A model generated the notes under the pieces. It made no database searches. It saw nothing but the letters and a program-made list of their open reading frames with translations, and was not told where the DNA came from. Below are positions 55,472 through 64,000 of a stretch of 64,000 bases of DNA, piece by piece (position 1 is the first letter of the stretch; each line of letters starts with the position of its first letter). The position numbers and the translations under genes are program-made. The stretch lies in assembly GCA_963824085.1 (NCBI GenBank), contig CAWGNT010000015.1, forward strand, positions 62,001-126,000. The letters run 5' to 3'. The stretch comes from JARRNE01 sp963824085. GTDB lineage: Bacteria > Pseudomonadota > Gammaproteobacteria > Chromatiales > Chromatiaceae.

Positions 55472-56871
55472 CAAAGAACCCTCACGTCTACGAAGTGGCC
55501 CGTGACAGCAGCAGCGGCGGCCATGGCGGGACTGACGAGGTGGGTGCGACCCCCGTGCCCTTGGCGCCCCTCGAAGTTGCGGTTCGACGTGGAGGCACAG
55601 CGCTCGCCCGGCTCCAACCGGTCGGCGTTCATGGCCAGGCACATGGAGCAGCCCGGCTCCCGCCATTCGAAGCCCGCTTCAACAAAGATCTGGTCGAGCC
55701 CCTCCGCCTCTGCCTGCGTCTTTACCGGGCCGGACCCGGGCACGACCATTGCCAGCTTGATGCCTTCGGCGACATGCCGGCCCTGAACCACCGCCGCGGC
55801 GGCACGCAGGTCCTCGATACGGGAGTTGGTGCACGAGCCGATGAAGACCTTGTCGGGGCAGATGTGCACCACGGGGGTTCCCGGCTCGAGCCCCATGTAC
55901 TGGAGCGCGCGGGCCATGCCGCTCGCCTTGACCGGATCAGGCTCCGCCGCCGGATCCGGTATCCGAGCGTCCACTGCCACGACCATCTCCGGCGAGGTGC
56001 CCCAGGTCACTTGCGGCTTGATGTCCGCAGCGACCACATGCACGACCTCGTCGAAGTGAGCTCCTTCGTCGCTGTGTAAGGTGCGCCAGTGGGCGGCCGC
56101 CTGCTCGAAGAGTGCGCCCTTGGGAGCGAAGGGACGCCCACGAAGGTAGTCGATGGTCTTCTCGTCCACCGCGATGAGCCCCGCACGCGCGCCGGCCTCG
56201 ATGGACATGTTGCACACCGTCATGCGGCCTTCCATGCTCAGGGCGCGGATCGCCTCCCCGGCAAATTCGATGACATGGCCTGTGCCCCCGGCGGTCCCGA
56301 TCGTCCCAATGATGGCGAGTGCGATATCCTTTGCCGTCACCCCTTTGCCAACCTGGCCGTCCACGCTCACCAACATCGATTTGGACTTGCGCTGGACCAG
56401 GCACTGGGTCGCCAGCACATGCTCGACCTCTGACGTGCCGATACCGAAGGCAAGGGCGCCAAACGCGCCGTGGGTGGAGGTGTGGGAATCGCCGCAGACC
56501 AGCGTCGTTCCGGGCAGCGTGAAGCCCGCTTCCGGGCCGATGACGTGAACGATACCCTGACGCGGATCATCCATCCCGAACAGGGTAATACCGAGCTCGG
56601 CGCAGTTGGCCTCCAGGGTCTCCACCTGGAGGCGCGCCACGAGGTCGGTGACCCCCAGCGCCCGCTTTGTCGTCGGGACGTTGTGATCCGGGACTGCCAG
56701 ATTCGCCTCGACCCGATGCGGCTTTCGCCCGTGAAGGCGCAATCCTTCGAACGCCTGGGGGGAGGTTACCTCATGGATCAGTTGGCGGTCGATGTACAGG
56801 AGTGCTGTATCGTCGTCATAGCGAACGACGTGCTCGTCCCACAACTTGTCATAGAGCGTGCTGGCGCCCAT
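55471..56871 (-). CDS. leuC: 3-isopropylmalate dehydratase large subunit
   Basis: A 466-residue aconitase-family protein. 'CGDSHTSTHGAFGALAFGIG', 4Fe-4S ligands 'IGSCTNSRIEDLRAAA' and 'EPGCSMCLAMNADRLEPGERC'. First gene of the minus-strand biosynthetic block. GGAGG lies 11 bases before the ATG, and a candidate promoter is at 56904-56932. No leader peptide rich in Leu codons was recognised. Confidence 0.97.
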   Translation of the reverse strand: MGASTLYDKLWDEHVVRYDDDTALLYIDRQLIHEVTSPQAFEGLRLHGRKPHRVEANLAVPDHNVPTTKRALGVTDLVARLQVETLEANCAELGITLFGMDDPRQGIVHVIGPEAGFTLPGTTLVCGDSHTSTHGAFGALAFGIGTSEVEHVLATQCLVQRKSKSMLVSVDGQVGKGVTAKDIALAIIGTIGTAGGTGHVIEFAGEAIRALSMEGRMTVCNMSIEAGARAGLIAVDEKTIDYLRGRPFAPKGALFEQAAAHWRTLHSDEGAHFDEVVHVVAADIKPQVTWGTSPEMVVAVDARIPDPAAEPDPVKASGMARALQYMGLEPGTPVVHICPDKVFIGSCTNSRIEDLRAAAAVVQGRHVAEGIKLAMVVPGSGPVKTQAEAEGLDQIFVEAGFEWREPGCSMCLAMNADRLEPGERCASTSNRNFEGRQGHGGRTHLVSPAMAAAAAVTGHFVDVRVL

Positions 56872-56903
56872 CGCTCAAGCCTCCGCACAGTGCCGAATTC
56901 GCA

Positions 56904-56932
56904 AGAATAGACCCGGGGTTGTGGCGGCGCAA
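56904..56932 (-). promoter_or_regulatory. Candidate sigma-70 promoter of leuC
   Basis: On the minus strand TTGCGC (56927-56932) and TATTCT (56904-56909) are spaced 17 bases apart, 33 bases before the leuC ATG. The match is moderate. Confidence 0.4.
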
Positions 56933-57093
56933 TGCGTGCGGCGAACGCAGCCCCTCGGCGTCCCGTCAGCGCCAAGCCTCCTGCCAAGGATATGCTGGTC
57001 GCGGTTGCCATTTCAGATCGGCACCAGGATAGGGAGCGGCTGATTCCGGTCTCGCGAACCGCACCGCCCGCCGCATGAGCTAACATTGGCGTA

Positions 57094-58083
57094 ATGAATA
57101 CAACGCCAGCCGCGACCAATCGGATCGGGGTCTATGGGGGGGACGAGCTCTCTCGCTATGGCTTCGGCCGCGGCCACCCGTTCGGGCCCGACCGCTTCGA
57201 CGCTTTCTGGACCGCCTTCGAGCATTCTGGACTCCTGCCCAAGACCCAAGTGCTTCCACCCGTCGCGGCGTGTAGGGACGACGTGCTGCGCTTTCACACC
57301 GAAAGCTACGTCGACCTGGTGCGAGATCGATCCGCGAGCGGCGAGGGTCTCCTGGATGCCGGGGACACGCCAGCCTTCCCCGGCATGTACGAGGCGGCAC
57401 TCTACGTTGTTGGCAGCGTCCTCGACGCCACGAATCGGATAATGACGGGAGAGCTGATGCGCGCACTGGTGCCTATCGCCGGGCTTCACCATGCCCGACG
57501 CGGCGCGGCGGCCGGCTTCTGCGTGTTCAACGACTGCGCAATCGCGATCGAATCCTTACGCCGCATGCACGGAGTGCAACGGATCGCTTACGTCGACATA
57601 GACGCGCATCACGGCGACGGCGTTTACTATGCGTACGCTGACGACCCAGAGCTGTGCATAGCGGACTTCCATGAGGACGGCCGATATCTGTACCCGGGCA
57701 GCGGGGAGGCGTCCGAGATTGGTATCGGCCCCGGTAAAGGCACTAAGCTGAACGTGCCCCTGCCCCCCCATGCCGATGACGCCCTGTTCTGGCGGCTCTG
57801 GCCCGCCGCCGAGCGCTTCGTCGATGCCTTCGAGCCAGAGTTCATCCTGCTCCAATGTGGGGCGGACGGGCTGGCCGATGATCCGCTCACCCATTTACAG
57901 TTGACGCCGGCCGTGCACCGCAGGGTTGCTCACTCCCTCTGTGGAATTGCGGATCGCCGTTGCGGCGGTCGGCTGCTGGCACTGGGAGGCGGGGGTTACG
58001 ACCGGACTCACACTGCCCAGGCGTGGGTCAACGTCGTCGCCGCGATGCTCGGCGCGGCCGCTCACGGGCCCGAAGACTTCTGA
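57094..58083 (+). CDS. Histone deacetylase / AcuC family protein
   Basis: A 329-residue protein. Zinc and catalytic motifs: 'LHHARRGAAAGFCVFNDCAIA' (His dyad), 'YVDIDAHHGDGVYYAYADD' (Asp-x-His), 'LLQCGADGLADDPLTHLQL' (Asp), and the Tyr-containing 'LALGGGGYDRTHTAQAW'. It deacetylates small amines or protein lysines such as acetyl-CoA synthetase. Divergent from leuC; hspQ follows 19 bases later on the same strand. Confidence 0.92.
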   Translation: MNTTPAATNRIGVYGGDELSRYGFGRGHPFGPDRFDAFWTAFEHSGLLPKTQVLPPVAACRDDVLRFHTESYVDLVRDRSASGEGLLDAGDTPAFPGMYEAALYVVGSVLDATNRIMTGELMRALVPIAGLHHARRGAAAGFCVFNDCAIAIESLRRMHGVQRIAYVDIDAHHGDGVYYAYADDPELCIADFHEDGRYLYPGSGEASEIGIGPGKGTKLNVPLPPHADDALFWRLWPAAERFVDAFEPEFILLQCGADGLADDPLTHLQLTPAVHRRVAHSLCGIADRRCGGRLLALGGGGYDRTHTAQAWVNVVAAMLGAAAHGPEDF

Positions 58084-58102
58084 CAACACAGCACACACCA
58101 CT

Positions 58103-58420
58103 ATGACCGCATTCCAGGCCAAGTTTCATATCGGACAGCTGGTGCACCACAGGCTCTTCGACTATCGAGGAGTTGTCGTGGACGTGGACCCGATCTTCCA
58201 GGGCAGCGACGACTGGTACGAGACCGTGGCGCGCTCACGCCCCCCGAAGGACCGACCTTGGTACAAGGTACTCGTCCACGACGCGGCGCACGAGACCTAC
58301 GTTGCAGAACGTAACCTGGAGCCCGATTCCTCTCCGGAGCCGATTCACCATCCGAGGCTCGCCGAATTCTTCTCGCGACTAGAAGGCGGCCGCTACCAGC
58401 CGATCGCGCCCCACAACTGA
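58103..58420 (+). CDS. hspQ: Heat shock protein HspQ
   Basis: A 105-residue protein from ATG 58103-58105: 'AKFHIGQLVHHRLFDYRGVVV', 'DVDPIFQGSDDWYETVARSR', 'RPWYKVLVHDAAHETYVAE', 'NLEPDSSPEPIHHP'. HspQ affects DnaA stability and enhances Lon specificity in enterobacteria. No ribosome-binding site or sigma-32 promoter is obvious; it may be co-transcribed with the deacetylase gene. Confidence 0.95.
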   Translation: MTAFQAKFHIGQLVHHRLFDYRGVVVDVDPIFQGSDDWYETVARSRPPKDRPWYKVLVHDAAHETYVAERNLEPDSSPEPIHHPRLAEFFSRLEGGRYQPIAPHN

Positions 58421-58460
58421 AGGTGATTGGCATCGCGGCTCCGCTGGAACGCCCATTGGC

Positions 58461-58555
58461 GGGTTGGGTGCGGGTCGGCGGGACCGTCGGCGCCGTCGAG
58501 CCTACGTGGATGTATTCACGGCGTGTCCCGCTGGCGCGCACCCGACCGTGGCCCG
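58461..58555 (+). repeat. Dispersed ~100-bp palindromic repeat, copy 3
   Basis: Best match to copy 1 at 9636-9745. Arms GGGTTGGGTGCGGG and CGCGCACCCGACC are inverted; the core CGTCGAGCCTACGTGGATGT with ATTCACGGCGTG lies at 58494-58525. It lies between the convergent hspQ and glgA genes. Confidence 0.75.
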
Positions 58556-58614
58556 GCAGCGAAGTATTGGCGCTGATCACCCAACTGAATTCCCGGCGGG
58601 AGCAATGACCACCG

Positions 58615-60087
58615 CTATTCCTGAACCTTGATATCCCCGTAGATGGAGAGGTACTGCTGAGCGGGGCGGCTCCAAGAATGATCCGACTGCATGCCGTTCA
58701 CGCGCAGCTGGCGGAAATACTCCGGAAAGCGAAACCACAGGCCAATGGCTCGGGCCATGGCGGACTCGAGGTCCTCCCGCGTCGAATCATTGAAGACATA
58801 GCCGTTGCGCTCCTCGAAAGGCTTATCGGAGTAGTTGGCGTCGAAGACGGTATCGGCTAATCCCCCGACACGGCGCACGATAGGTACCGCCCCGTACCGC
58901 ATAGCGATCATCTGAGTAAGGCCGCAGGGCTCGTAGATGCTCGGGATCACGATCATGTCGGATCCCGCATAGATGCGGTGCGCGAGGTCCTCGTCGTAAG
59001 CAAGCTCCAGGTGGCAGTCTGGGCTCCCTTCCATCTCTCGCTCGATGCTCCGAAACAGGCGATCGACTGTCGGGTCCGGCGCACTGCCGAGGAGCACGAT
59101 CTGGCAGCCGTTGTCAAGCGCGTAGTAGATCGCGTGCTGGAGGAGGTCCACGCCCTTCTGGCGATCGAGACGGCTGATCACTGAAACGATGGGCTTAGAG
59201 GCGTCCTGCAGCCCGAGCCGCTGGCGCAGCGCAGCCTTGTTTCGGGCCTTGTTCGGGAGGCTGTGCGCAGTAAAGGTCTCGACGAGGTGCGTGTCGGTTT
59301 CCGGGTTCCAAACGTTCGCATCGATGCCGTTGAGCACACCGGCAAACTTCCGGGCATGGGCCTTCAGTGTCCCCTGAAGACCCATGCCTTGCTCGGTATT
59401 CTGGACCTCCCAGGCGTAACGCGGAGACACCGTGGTAACGAAATTCGCGTAGACGATCCCGCCCCGCATCAGATTGACGGCCCGAGGGTCGCTCGGGTGG
59501 GACAGACGGTCCTGGGTCATCACCCGTTTGGGCTCCAGCCCGACCTCGTAGAGCACGGATTGGCCGGTAACCCCTTGGTGCCCCACGTTGTGCAGCGTGT
59601 AGCAGACTCGGGGGCGGGTCATCCCCAGCTTCTCGTACACCTCATACAGTAGGACCGGCACCAGACCGGTTTGCCAGTCGTTGCAGTGAATGATGTCGGG
59701 CTGCTTGCCGGCCTTGTGCAGGAACTCGAGAACGGCGCGCGCGAAGAAGGCGAAACGCTCGACATCGTCTTCCTCTCCGTAGATCCGGCCCCGCTCAAAG
59801 AAGCCACGCGGTGAATGGGGATCGATGAGCCAGCACTCGATTCCATCGACCCAGCCCACCTCGACGTCGCAATGGACCCATCGCTCATAGAAGGGGACCC
59901 ACAGATCGCGATACGCCTTATGGAGATCGTCGATACGGTCGTAGCGCAGGCAATCGTACTTGGGCAGCACGATCTCCACGGCGTTGCCCCGGCTCGCCAG
60001 CTCGCGCGCCAACCCGTGCACGAAGTCCCCTAGACCGCCGGCCTTTGCGACCGGGGCGCATTCCGCTGCAACGAGTGTGATGTACAT
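58615..60087 (-). CDS. glgA: Glycogen synthase (ADP-glucose, GT5)
   Basis: A 490-residue protein. ADP-glucose motif 'AKAGGLGDFVHGLARELASR', 'HCNDWQTGLVPVLLYEVYEK', 'VSVISRLDRQKGVDLLQHAI', catalytic Glu region 'PSIYEPCGLTQMIAMRYGAV'. It extends alpha-1,4-glucan in the cytoplasm. It is last in a minus-strand set of GH57 and DUF4912 genes, 32 bases from the GH57 enzyme. Confidence 0.95.
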   Translation of the reverse strand: MYITLVAAECAPVAKAGGLGDFVHGLARELASRGNAVEIVLPKYDCLRYDRIDDLHKAYRDLWVPFYERWVHCDVEVGWVDGIECWLIDPHSPRGFFERGRIYGEEDDVERFAFFARAVLEFLHKAGKQPDIIHCNDWQTGLVPVLLYEVYEKLGMTRPRVCYTLHNVGHQGVTGQSVLYEVGLEPKRVMTQDRLSHPSDPRAVNLMRGGIVYANFVTTVSPRYAWEVQNTEQGMGLQGTLKAHARKFAGVLNGIDANVWNPETDTHLVETFTAHSLPNKARNKAALRQRLGLQDASKPIVSVISRLDRQKGVDLLQHAIYYALDNGCQIVLLGSAPDPTVDRLFRSIEREMEGSPDCHLELAYDEDLAHRIYAGSDMIVIPSIYEPCGLTQMIAMRYGAVPIVRRVGGLADTVFDANYSDKPFEERNGYVFNDSTREDLESAMARAIGLWFRFPEYFRQLRVNGMQSDHSWSRPAQQYLSIYGDIKVQE

Positions 60088-60119
60088 GAGGCTCCCCTCT
60101 TGTTCTCTTCTTGTTGGGA

Positions 60120-61700
60120 TCAGACGAAGTGCCCCAGGTCGAGGTGCGGAAAGAGATTGTCCATCCCCTCCAACGCCGCGAGCTGCCGCTCATGCGTCGC
60201 AGCGCCTCGGAACGCTCCCGTAAGGAAGCCGAAGCGCGCCAGCTGATCCCGTATGACGGACTCGGCATAGTCCGATCGCGTATCCCGCCCCATCTGGAAG
60301 GTCCAATCCGACCCCTGCGCGAGCAGCAGAGAGCGGCCGGCTTGGCGGAGCGTGCGCAGACGCCGCGCGTCCGGCGGCATCGCGTCCAGCCCCAGGACCA
60401 GCCGCTTGAGCTCAGAGGCCGCCTGATGGAGCCGCAGATAGACCCACCCGGTCTCAGGGCGTAGCCAGGCGCCATTGTACCCCTGCTCACCCCAGGTCGA
60501 GGCCGCGGGCTGGCCCTCTGACGCCGTCCCGAAACGCGCGAGGTAGCCGCCAAGGGTGACCGGCTCCAGGTCGGGTGCTGCATCCAGATAACGGCTCAGG
60601 CTGTCGAGGAAGGCCGGGCCTTCAAACCACCAGTGCCCGAAGAGCTCGGCGTCATATGGCGCGACAACGATGGGCGCGGTGACCGACCTCCCTACTCGGG
60701 CGAGGAGCTGCCTTCGTCCCTCCAGGAAACGTGCGGCGTCCCGCTCCGCCTGGTGCAGGGCCAGGGAGGGGACATACGGAACCTTGGGGCCTGCCCCTCC
60801 CGTCACCCGAAAATATTTGAGTCCGGTCGGCGCCGCGACCACCCCAGGCGGAAGGAAGCCGGCCAGTGAAGCGGCAGCGTCGGGCTCATACCCCAGATCT
60901 CTGTGATATTCGCGATACAGGGGATGACCCGGATATCCGCTGTCGCGGCTCCACACCTCTCGCGCCGACTCCGGATCTCGGCCGAAAACCGCTACCCCGT
61001 TGCTCTCGATCGGCGCGTAGACACCGGCCCGCGGACGCGGCCTCGCCTGCTGCAGGCCATGCGCGTCCAGAATGACGTATCTATAACCTGCTCTCGCAAC
61101 CTCCGCTTCCAGCCCAGGGTAGTAGCCGCACTCCGGGAGCCAGAGACCGCGCGGCGGGCGACCGAAGGTATCGCGAAAGTAATCACGGGCGACCCCGAGC
61201 TGGGCACGTACTGCTGCCGGCTCGCTGCGCAGGAGCGGAAGAAAGCCATGAGTCGCTCCCGTGGTCATCAACTCCAACAGGCCGGACGATTCGAGCTCGG
61301 CCAAGGCCCTGACCGGGTCCGACCCCAGCTCCTCCACATAAAAGCCCCGAAGCTCAACGATCCGGTCGTGGTAGTAACGAGTCAGGGTGCGTCGGTCGGC
61401 GTCCCGGTGGCAGGCGAGCTCTCTCTCGCAAACTCGGATGAGACGGCCCAGATAGTCCAGGTAGCGTTGCTTCAGCAACGGATCGCGGAGCATCGATAGA
61501 AGGGTCGGTGAGACTGAAAGGGTCAGGCGAAAGCAAGAGCCGCGTGCCGCCGCCCCCCGCAGCATCTTGATGAGGGGAAGATAGCAGTCCGTGATTGCCT
61601 CGTAGAGCCAGTGCTCCTCGAGGAACCGACGGTGCTCCGGATGACGGACGAACGGCAGGTGCGCGTGCAGCACCAGCGCAAGACGGCCGCGGGCAGTCAC
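60120..61700 (-). CDS. GH57 1,4-alpha-glucan branching-type enzyme (DUF1957)
   Basis: A 526-residue protein. GH57 motifs 'LVLHAHLPFVRHPEHRRFLE', 'GATHGFLPLL', nucleophile Glu in 'GLWLPECGYYPGLEAEVARA', Asp in 'VAPYDAELFGHWWFEGPAFL', and a C-terminal helical DUF1957 region ('LGLDAMPPDARRLRTLRQAG', 'QGSDWTFQMGRDTRSDYAES'). It adds alpha-1,6 branches to glycogen. It overlaps the DUF4912 gene by four bases and precedes glgA, a cluster that replaces the usual glgB. Confidence 0.94.
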   Translation of the reverse strand: MTARGRLALVLHAHLPFVRHPEHRRFLEEHWLYEAITDCYLPLIKMLRGAAARGSCFRLTLSVSPTLLSMLRDPLLKQRYLDYLGRLIRVCERELACHRDADRRTLTRYYHDRIVELRGFYVEELGSDPVRALAELESSGLLELMTTGATHGFLPLLRSEPAAVRAQLGVARDYFRDTFGRPPRGLWLPECGYYPGLEAEVARAGYRYVILDAHGLQQARPRPRAGVYAPIESNGVAVFGRDPESAREVWSRDSGYPGHPLYREYHRDLGYEPDAAASLAGFLPPGVVAAPTGLKYFRVTGGAGPKVPYVPSLALHQAERDAARFLEGRRQLLARVGRSVTAPIVVAPYDAELFGHWWFEGPAFLDSLSRYLDAAPDLEPVTLGGYLARFGTASEGQPAASTWGEQGYNGAWLRPETGWVYLRLHQAASELKRLVLGLDAMPPDARRLRTLRQAGRSLLLAQGSDWTFQMGRDTRSDYAESVIRDQLARFGFLTGAFRGAATHERQLAALEGMDNLFPHLDLGHFV

Positions 61701-62935
61701 TCGGGATTTGACCCTTCCGGCAGATCGGCCGGCAAGTCACTCAGGGCGAGCGCCAAGACGGCGGGGTCATGGATTGGATGGCGAAGAAAGAAATGGCCGT
61801 TCGATCCGACCTGCAGGCTGTGGCCGTAGAGATCGATCACCCGTCCAGGCGCGGCACGCCCGTAAATGACGAGCTCCGCCTGGACTTCCAGGTCCTCCTC
61901 AAGAGCCGCAGCCCTGTCCAATGAGTGGCTGGACAGGGCAGTCCGCGGGTCATACAAGAGAGATTCCGACATGCCTTCGGCAGCAGTGGACGGCAGAAGC
62001 GGCGGCGGCAGCTCGGCCCAAGCGCCCAGGTCGGTTGCCCTGGGTACGGGAGCTGATGCCTCGACCGCCTGCGCGTCCGCTCCCTTTGCGTCGGGCGCAT
62101 CGCCCTCGGTACCTGCCCCGCCCGTCCGCGTGTCCTTCGCCAACGGGTTTGGAAAGACCGGATGGAGCGGCTGCCCCTCTGCGGCAAGAGCTGGCTCGAC
62201 GGGCCCATCCAGCCGTGACTCGGCACCGCGGTGCGGCGTTTCGGTCGCGGCGGCCTTTTCACCCGGCTCGCCGACAGGAGCCCCGGTATACGGGGGCTCC
62301 TCGAATCTGCCGGCGCCGTCACCCGGCTCGACCGTTCCACCGGGAGCTCGCCGATTCGCAAGGGACCGCTCTATGCTTGCTGCCGATTCAGTGATCCCCT
62401 GGGAGATGAGGGGCGGCAGCTGGGTGCGGTTGGAGCGCTCGAGGGCGACCCAACCGCCGGAGGCGCTCGCGAGACCCAGCTCGGCCTCGTAGTCCGCTGC
62501 ATCGTTGCGCAAAGAGAAGCGGGCTCCTGCGGAATAATGCGGGCCTGCGAGGTCGCACGGCACCGAAGTCACCAGCTCGGCGGAGCCGTCACCGCGGATT
62601 CGTCGCAACCGCAGCTCCGCGTGTATCTCCTCGGCGTCCCGTGGAAACAGGTGGCGCGCGCGCTCAACGTCACGGGGATTCAGCTGCCACTGCGCCTGGA
62701 GGTGCTCGGGGTCCACCTCGTAGAGGATCAGCGCACTCTGTTCGTATACGAGCGGGAACTGATCTGAAGTCTCTTCCGCGACGGCGCGCAACGCCGCGGT
62801 GTCGGGATCCAGGAGCTCCGGCGCCTTGGCGTCTACGGCGTCCCCCTCACCTGGCGCCGGCTCGACACCCTTTCGGGTGTCACCTTCGGCAGCACCGTCT
62901 CCTGCGGCCGGCGAGGAAAATGATTCAGTGCTCAT
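61697..62935 (-). CDS. DUF4912 domain protein of the glycogen cluster
   Basis: A 412-residue protein from ATG 62933-62935 ('MSTESFSSPAAGDGAAEGD'). An N-terminal DUF4912 region ('LILYEVDPEHLQAQWQLNPR', 'LRLRRIRGDGSAELVTSVPC', 'GPHYSAGARFSLRN') is followed by a low-complexity linker of about 170 residues. A C-terminal beta-rich module resembles the second half of DUF4912 ('LVIYGRAAPGRVIDLYGHSL', 'VGSNGHFFLRHPI'). DUF4912 proteins are frequent beside GH57 enzymes and may bind glucan. Function not established. Confidence 0.8.
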   Translation of the reverse strand: MSTESFSSPAAGDGAAEGDTRKGVEPAPGEGDAVDAKAPELLDPDTAALRAVAEETSDQFPLVYEQSALILYEVDPEHLQAQWQLNPRDVERARHLFPRDAEEIHAELRLRRIRGDGSAELVTSVPCDLAGPHYSAGARFSLRNDAADYEAELGLASASGGWVALERSNRTQLPPLISQGITESAASIERSLANRRAPGGTVEPGDGAGRFEEPPYTGAPVGEPGEKAAATETPHRGAESRLDGPVEPALAAEGQPLHPVFPNPLAKDTRTGGAGTEGDAPDAKGADAQAVEASAPVPRATDLGAWAELPPPLLPSTAAEGMSESLLYDPRTALSSHSLDRAAALEEDLEVQAELVIYGRAAPGRVIDLYGHSLQVGSNGHFFLRHPIHDPAVLALALSDLPADLPEGSNPE

Positions 62936-62988
62936 GGATCTGCCCTGGGCAGCGAGCGGCATGCGCATGTTGTCGCCCAAGGTGAACG

Positions 62989-64000
62989 TCAGCCCTCGTC
63001 TGACGATGCTTCGAAATGGCGTTGCAAAGGCGGAGCTGCTTCCCGTCCCGCGCCGCCGTTTCCGCCGTCAAATGGCCCTGCGTCGGAGCTGGTCCGTGCC
63101 ACGGGCTGTCCTGCCCCGCCCTGAAGCCCCTGGCTCGCGCGATCGAGTGCCCGCGTGGCGAGCTCCGCGCGTTCGAAAAGGTGCGGGATCCAGCTGTCGC
63201 CCCAGAACAGGAAGCAGCTGGTTTCCGCCTCCAGGATGAGAGAGCGTGCCCGGTCCAGGGCCTCAACACCATCGGCGCCGAGCTCGCCTTGCTGCGGCTG
63301 CAGGCCCCAATAGCGCTGACTGAGATCGTGTAGGACCCGTACCGCATCCTTCTGGGTCTCGGATCCTGCCCATTGACTGAAGTCGACCCCAGAGGTGGAG
63401 CCCACATTCCAGGCCCCCGTCTGCACTTGCGCGCGGGCAGTCGCCGGATGGTCGCGCAAGTAGCTGGACAGACTCACAGGAATCGACCCGGCTTCGGCGC
63501 GCCGAACCTGCTCCATGTAGGGCGCAAAGAAGTGTCCGAAGAAGCCGGATGCCTCGTGCAGCTGCCGGAACCAGCCGCCATTTTCGCCGTCGGACCAAGT
63601 CGTGACGAGCCGCGGATCTCCGGGGCGGGGTGATGCCTGGGTTCGACTCCTGCTCTCATTGAAAAACCAGGCGGGATCAAGCCCGCTCTCTTGGGCATTG
63701 GAGATCACCCGATCGCGCGGCACCACGGTAATGCATACACCGTCGAGACAGGCCCGGTAGGGGCGGTAGATATCGCTCAGCCCATCCTCCGGGCGCACAT
63801 GCACGCCATCCACGACGACGTACTCGTAGCCCGCCTTAACCAAAGCGGGGATCATCTCCATCGAGAAGGCCATCTCCGGGGGCCAGAAGCCCCGCGGGGC
63901 GCGCCCGAACACCTCCTCCATGATGATCCGCCCCAGCGAAAGCTGCTCCGCCCAATCAGCCTTCGGGATGAGCGGGAATATTGGATGGTAGTGGCCCATC
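62989..64000 (-). CDS. GH57 glycoside hydrolase (5' end outside window)
   Basis: The C-terminal 337 residues of a protein that continues past 64000; the ATG at 63997-63999 is internal, since 'GHYHPIFPLI' is a mid-domain GH57 motif. Nucleophile Glu in 'GFWPPEMAFSMEMIPALVKA', Asp/Glu pair in 'VTTWSDGENGGWFRQLHEAS', then 'LILEAETSCFLFWGDSWIPH'. The tail is Gly/Ala-rich. It is probably an alpha-amylase- or amylopullulanase-like enzyme of glycogen turnover, first in the glycogen set here. Confidence 0.88.
   Translation of the reverse strand, partial: MGHYHPIFPLIPKADWAEQLSLGRIIMEEVFGRAPRGFWPPEMAFSMEMIPALVKAGYEYVVVDGVHVRPEDGLSDIYRPYRACLDGVCITVVPRDRVISNAQESGLDPAWFFNESRSRTQASPRPGDPRLVTTWSDGENGGWFRQLHEASGFFGHFFAPYMEQVRRAEAGSIPVSLSSYLRDHPATARAQVQTGAWNVGSTSGVDFSQWAGSETQKDAVRVLHDLSQRYWGLQPQQGELGADGVEALDRARSLILEAETSCFLFWGDSWIPHLFERAELATRALDRASQGLQGGAGQPVARTSSDAGPFDGGNGGAGREAAPPLQRHFEASSDEG

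Overview
The window looks like a Gammaproteobacterium, probably a Chromatiales or Thiotrichales-like sulfur or environmental lineage. This is an inference from the gene content: the run leuC-leuD-leuB-asd-fimV-truA-trpF-trpB-trpA-accD-folC-dedD-cvpA-purF-metZ is a gammaproteobacterial arrangement; FimV, HspQ, a VpsR-like regulator and PEP-CTERM proteins are also present; and the DNA is GC-rich with many short palindromic repeats. No rRNA, tRNA or CRISPR was found.

Layout. 1-9.4 kb: end of a DUF599 membrane protein, a Sel1-repeat protein, a sensor kinase / sigma-54 response regulator pair, a rhomboid protease, a very small secreted peptide with its own promoter and terminator, a secreted Ala/Pro-rich protein, and an alcohol dehydrogenase overlapping a divergent inorganic pyrophosphatase. 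9.4-36 kb is accessory and repeat-rich. It holds a coiled-coil/PD-(D/E)XK-like protein, a VpsR-like regulator whose 3' half is duplicated on the far side of a DUF4258/DUF2283 module, and a secreted subtilisin with 711-bp near-identical tandem repeats. A dispersed minus-strand cluster follows: carbamoyltransferase, a SxtJ-DUF5989 fusion and an SGNH hydrolase, split by a complete ISL3 element and interleaved with two PEP-CTERM proteins. Then come REP-like arrays, a VapBC pair between two retropepsin-like copies, tex, a 4'-phosphopantetheinyl transferase and the start of an Mce/Mla-type lipid transporter.

36-57 kb is intact housekeeping DNA: the rest of the transporter (permease, ATPase, MCE protein, lipoprotein), then a long minus-strand block for methionine, purine, folate, fatty acid, tryptophan and leucine/aspartate-family biosynthesis with truA and fimV embedded. 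57-64 kb has an AcuC-like deacetylase and hspQ on the plus strand, then a minus-strand glycogen module: GH57, DUF4912, GH57 branching-type enzyme, glgA.

How the parts fit. Carbamoyltransferase, SxtJ/DUF5989, SGNH hydrolase and PEP-CTERM proteins all point to modification and surface sorting of extracellular polysaccharide, and a VpsR-like regulator fits matrix control. No exosortase or polysaccharide polymerase is visible here. At least ten genes in the first 36 kb carry single-base indels, mostly in short homopolymers. These are very dense from 24.0 to 26.4 kb and absent from 36 to 64 kb. The conceptual proteins remain conserved across the indels, so sequence error is at least as likely as gene decay in many of them.
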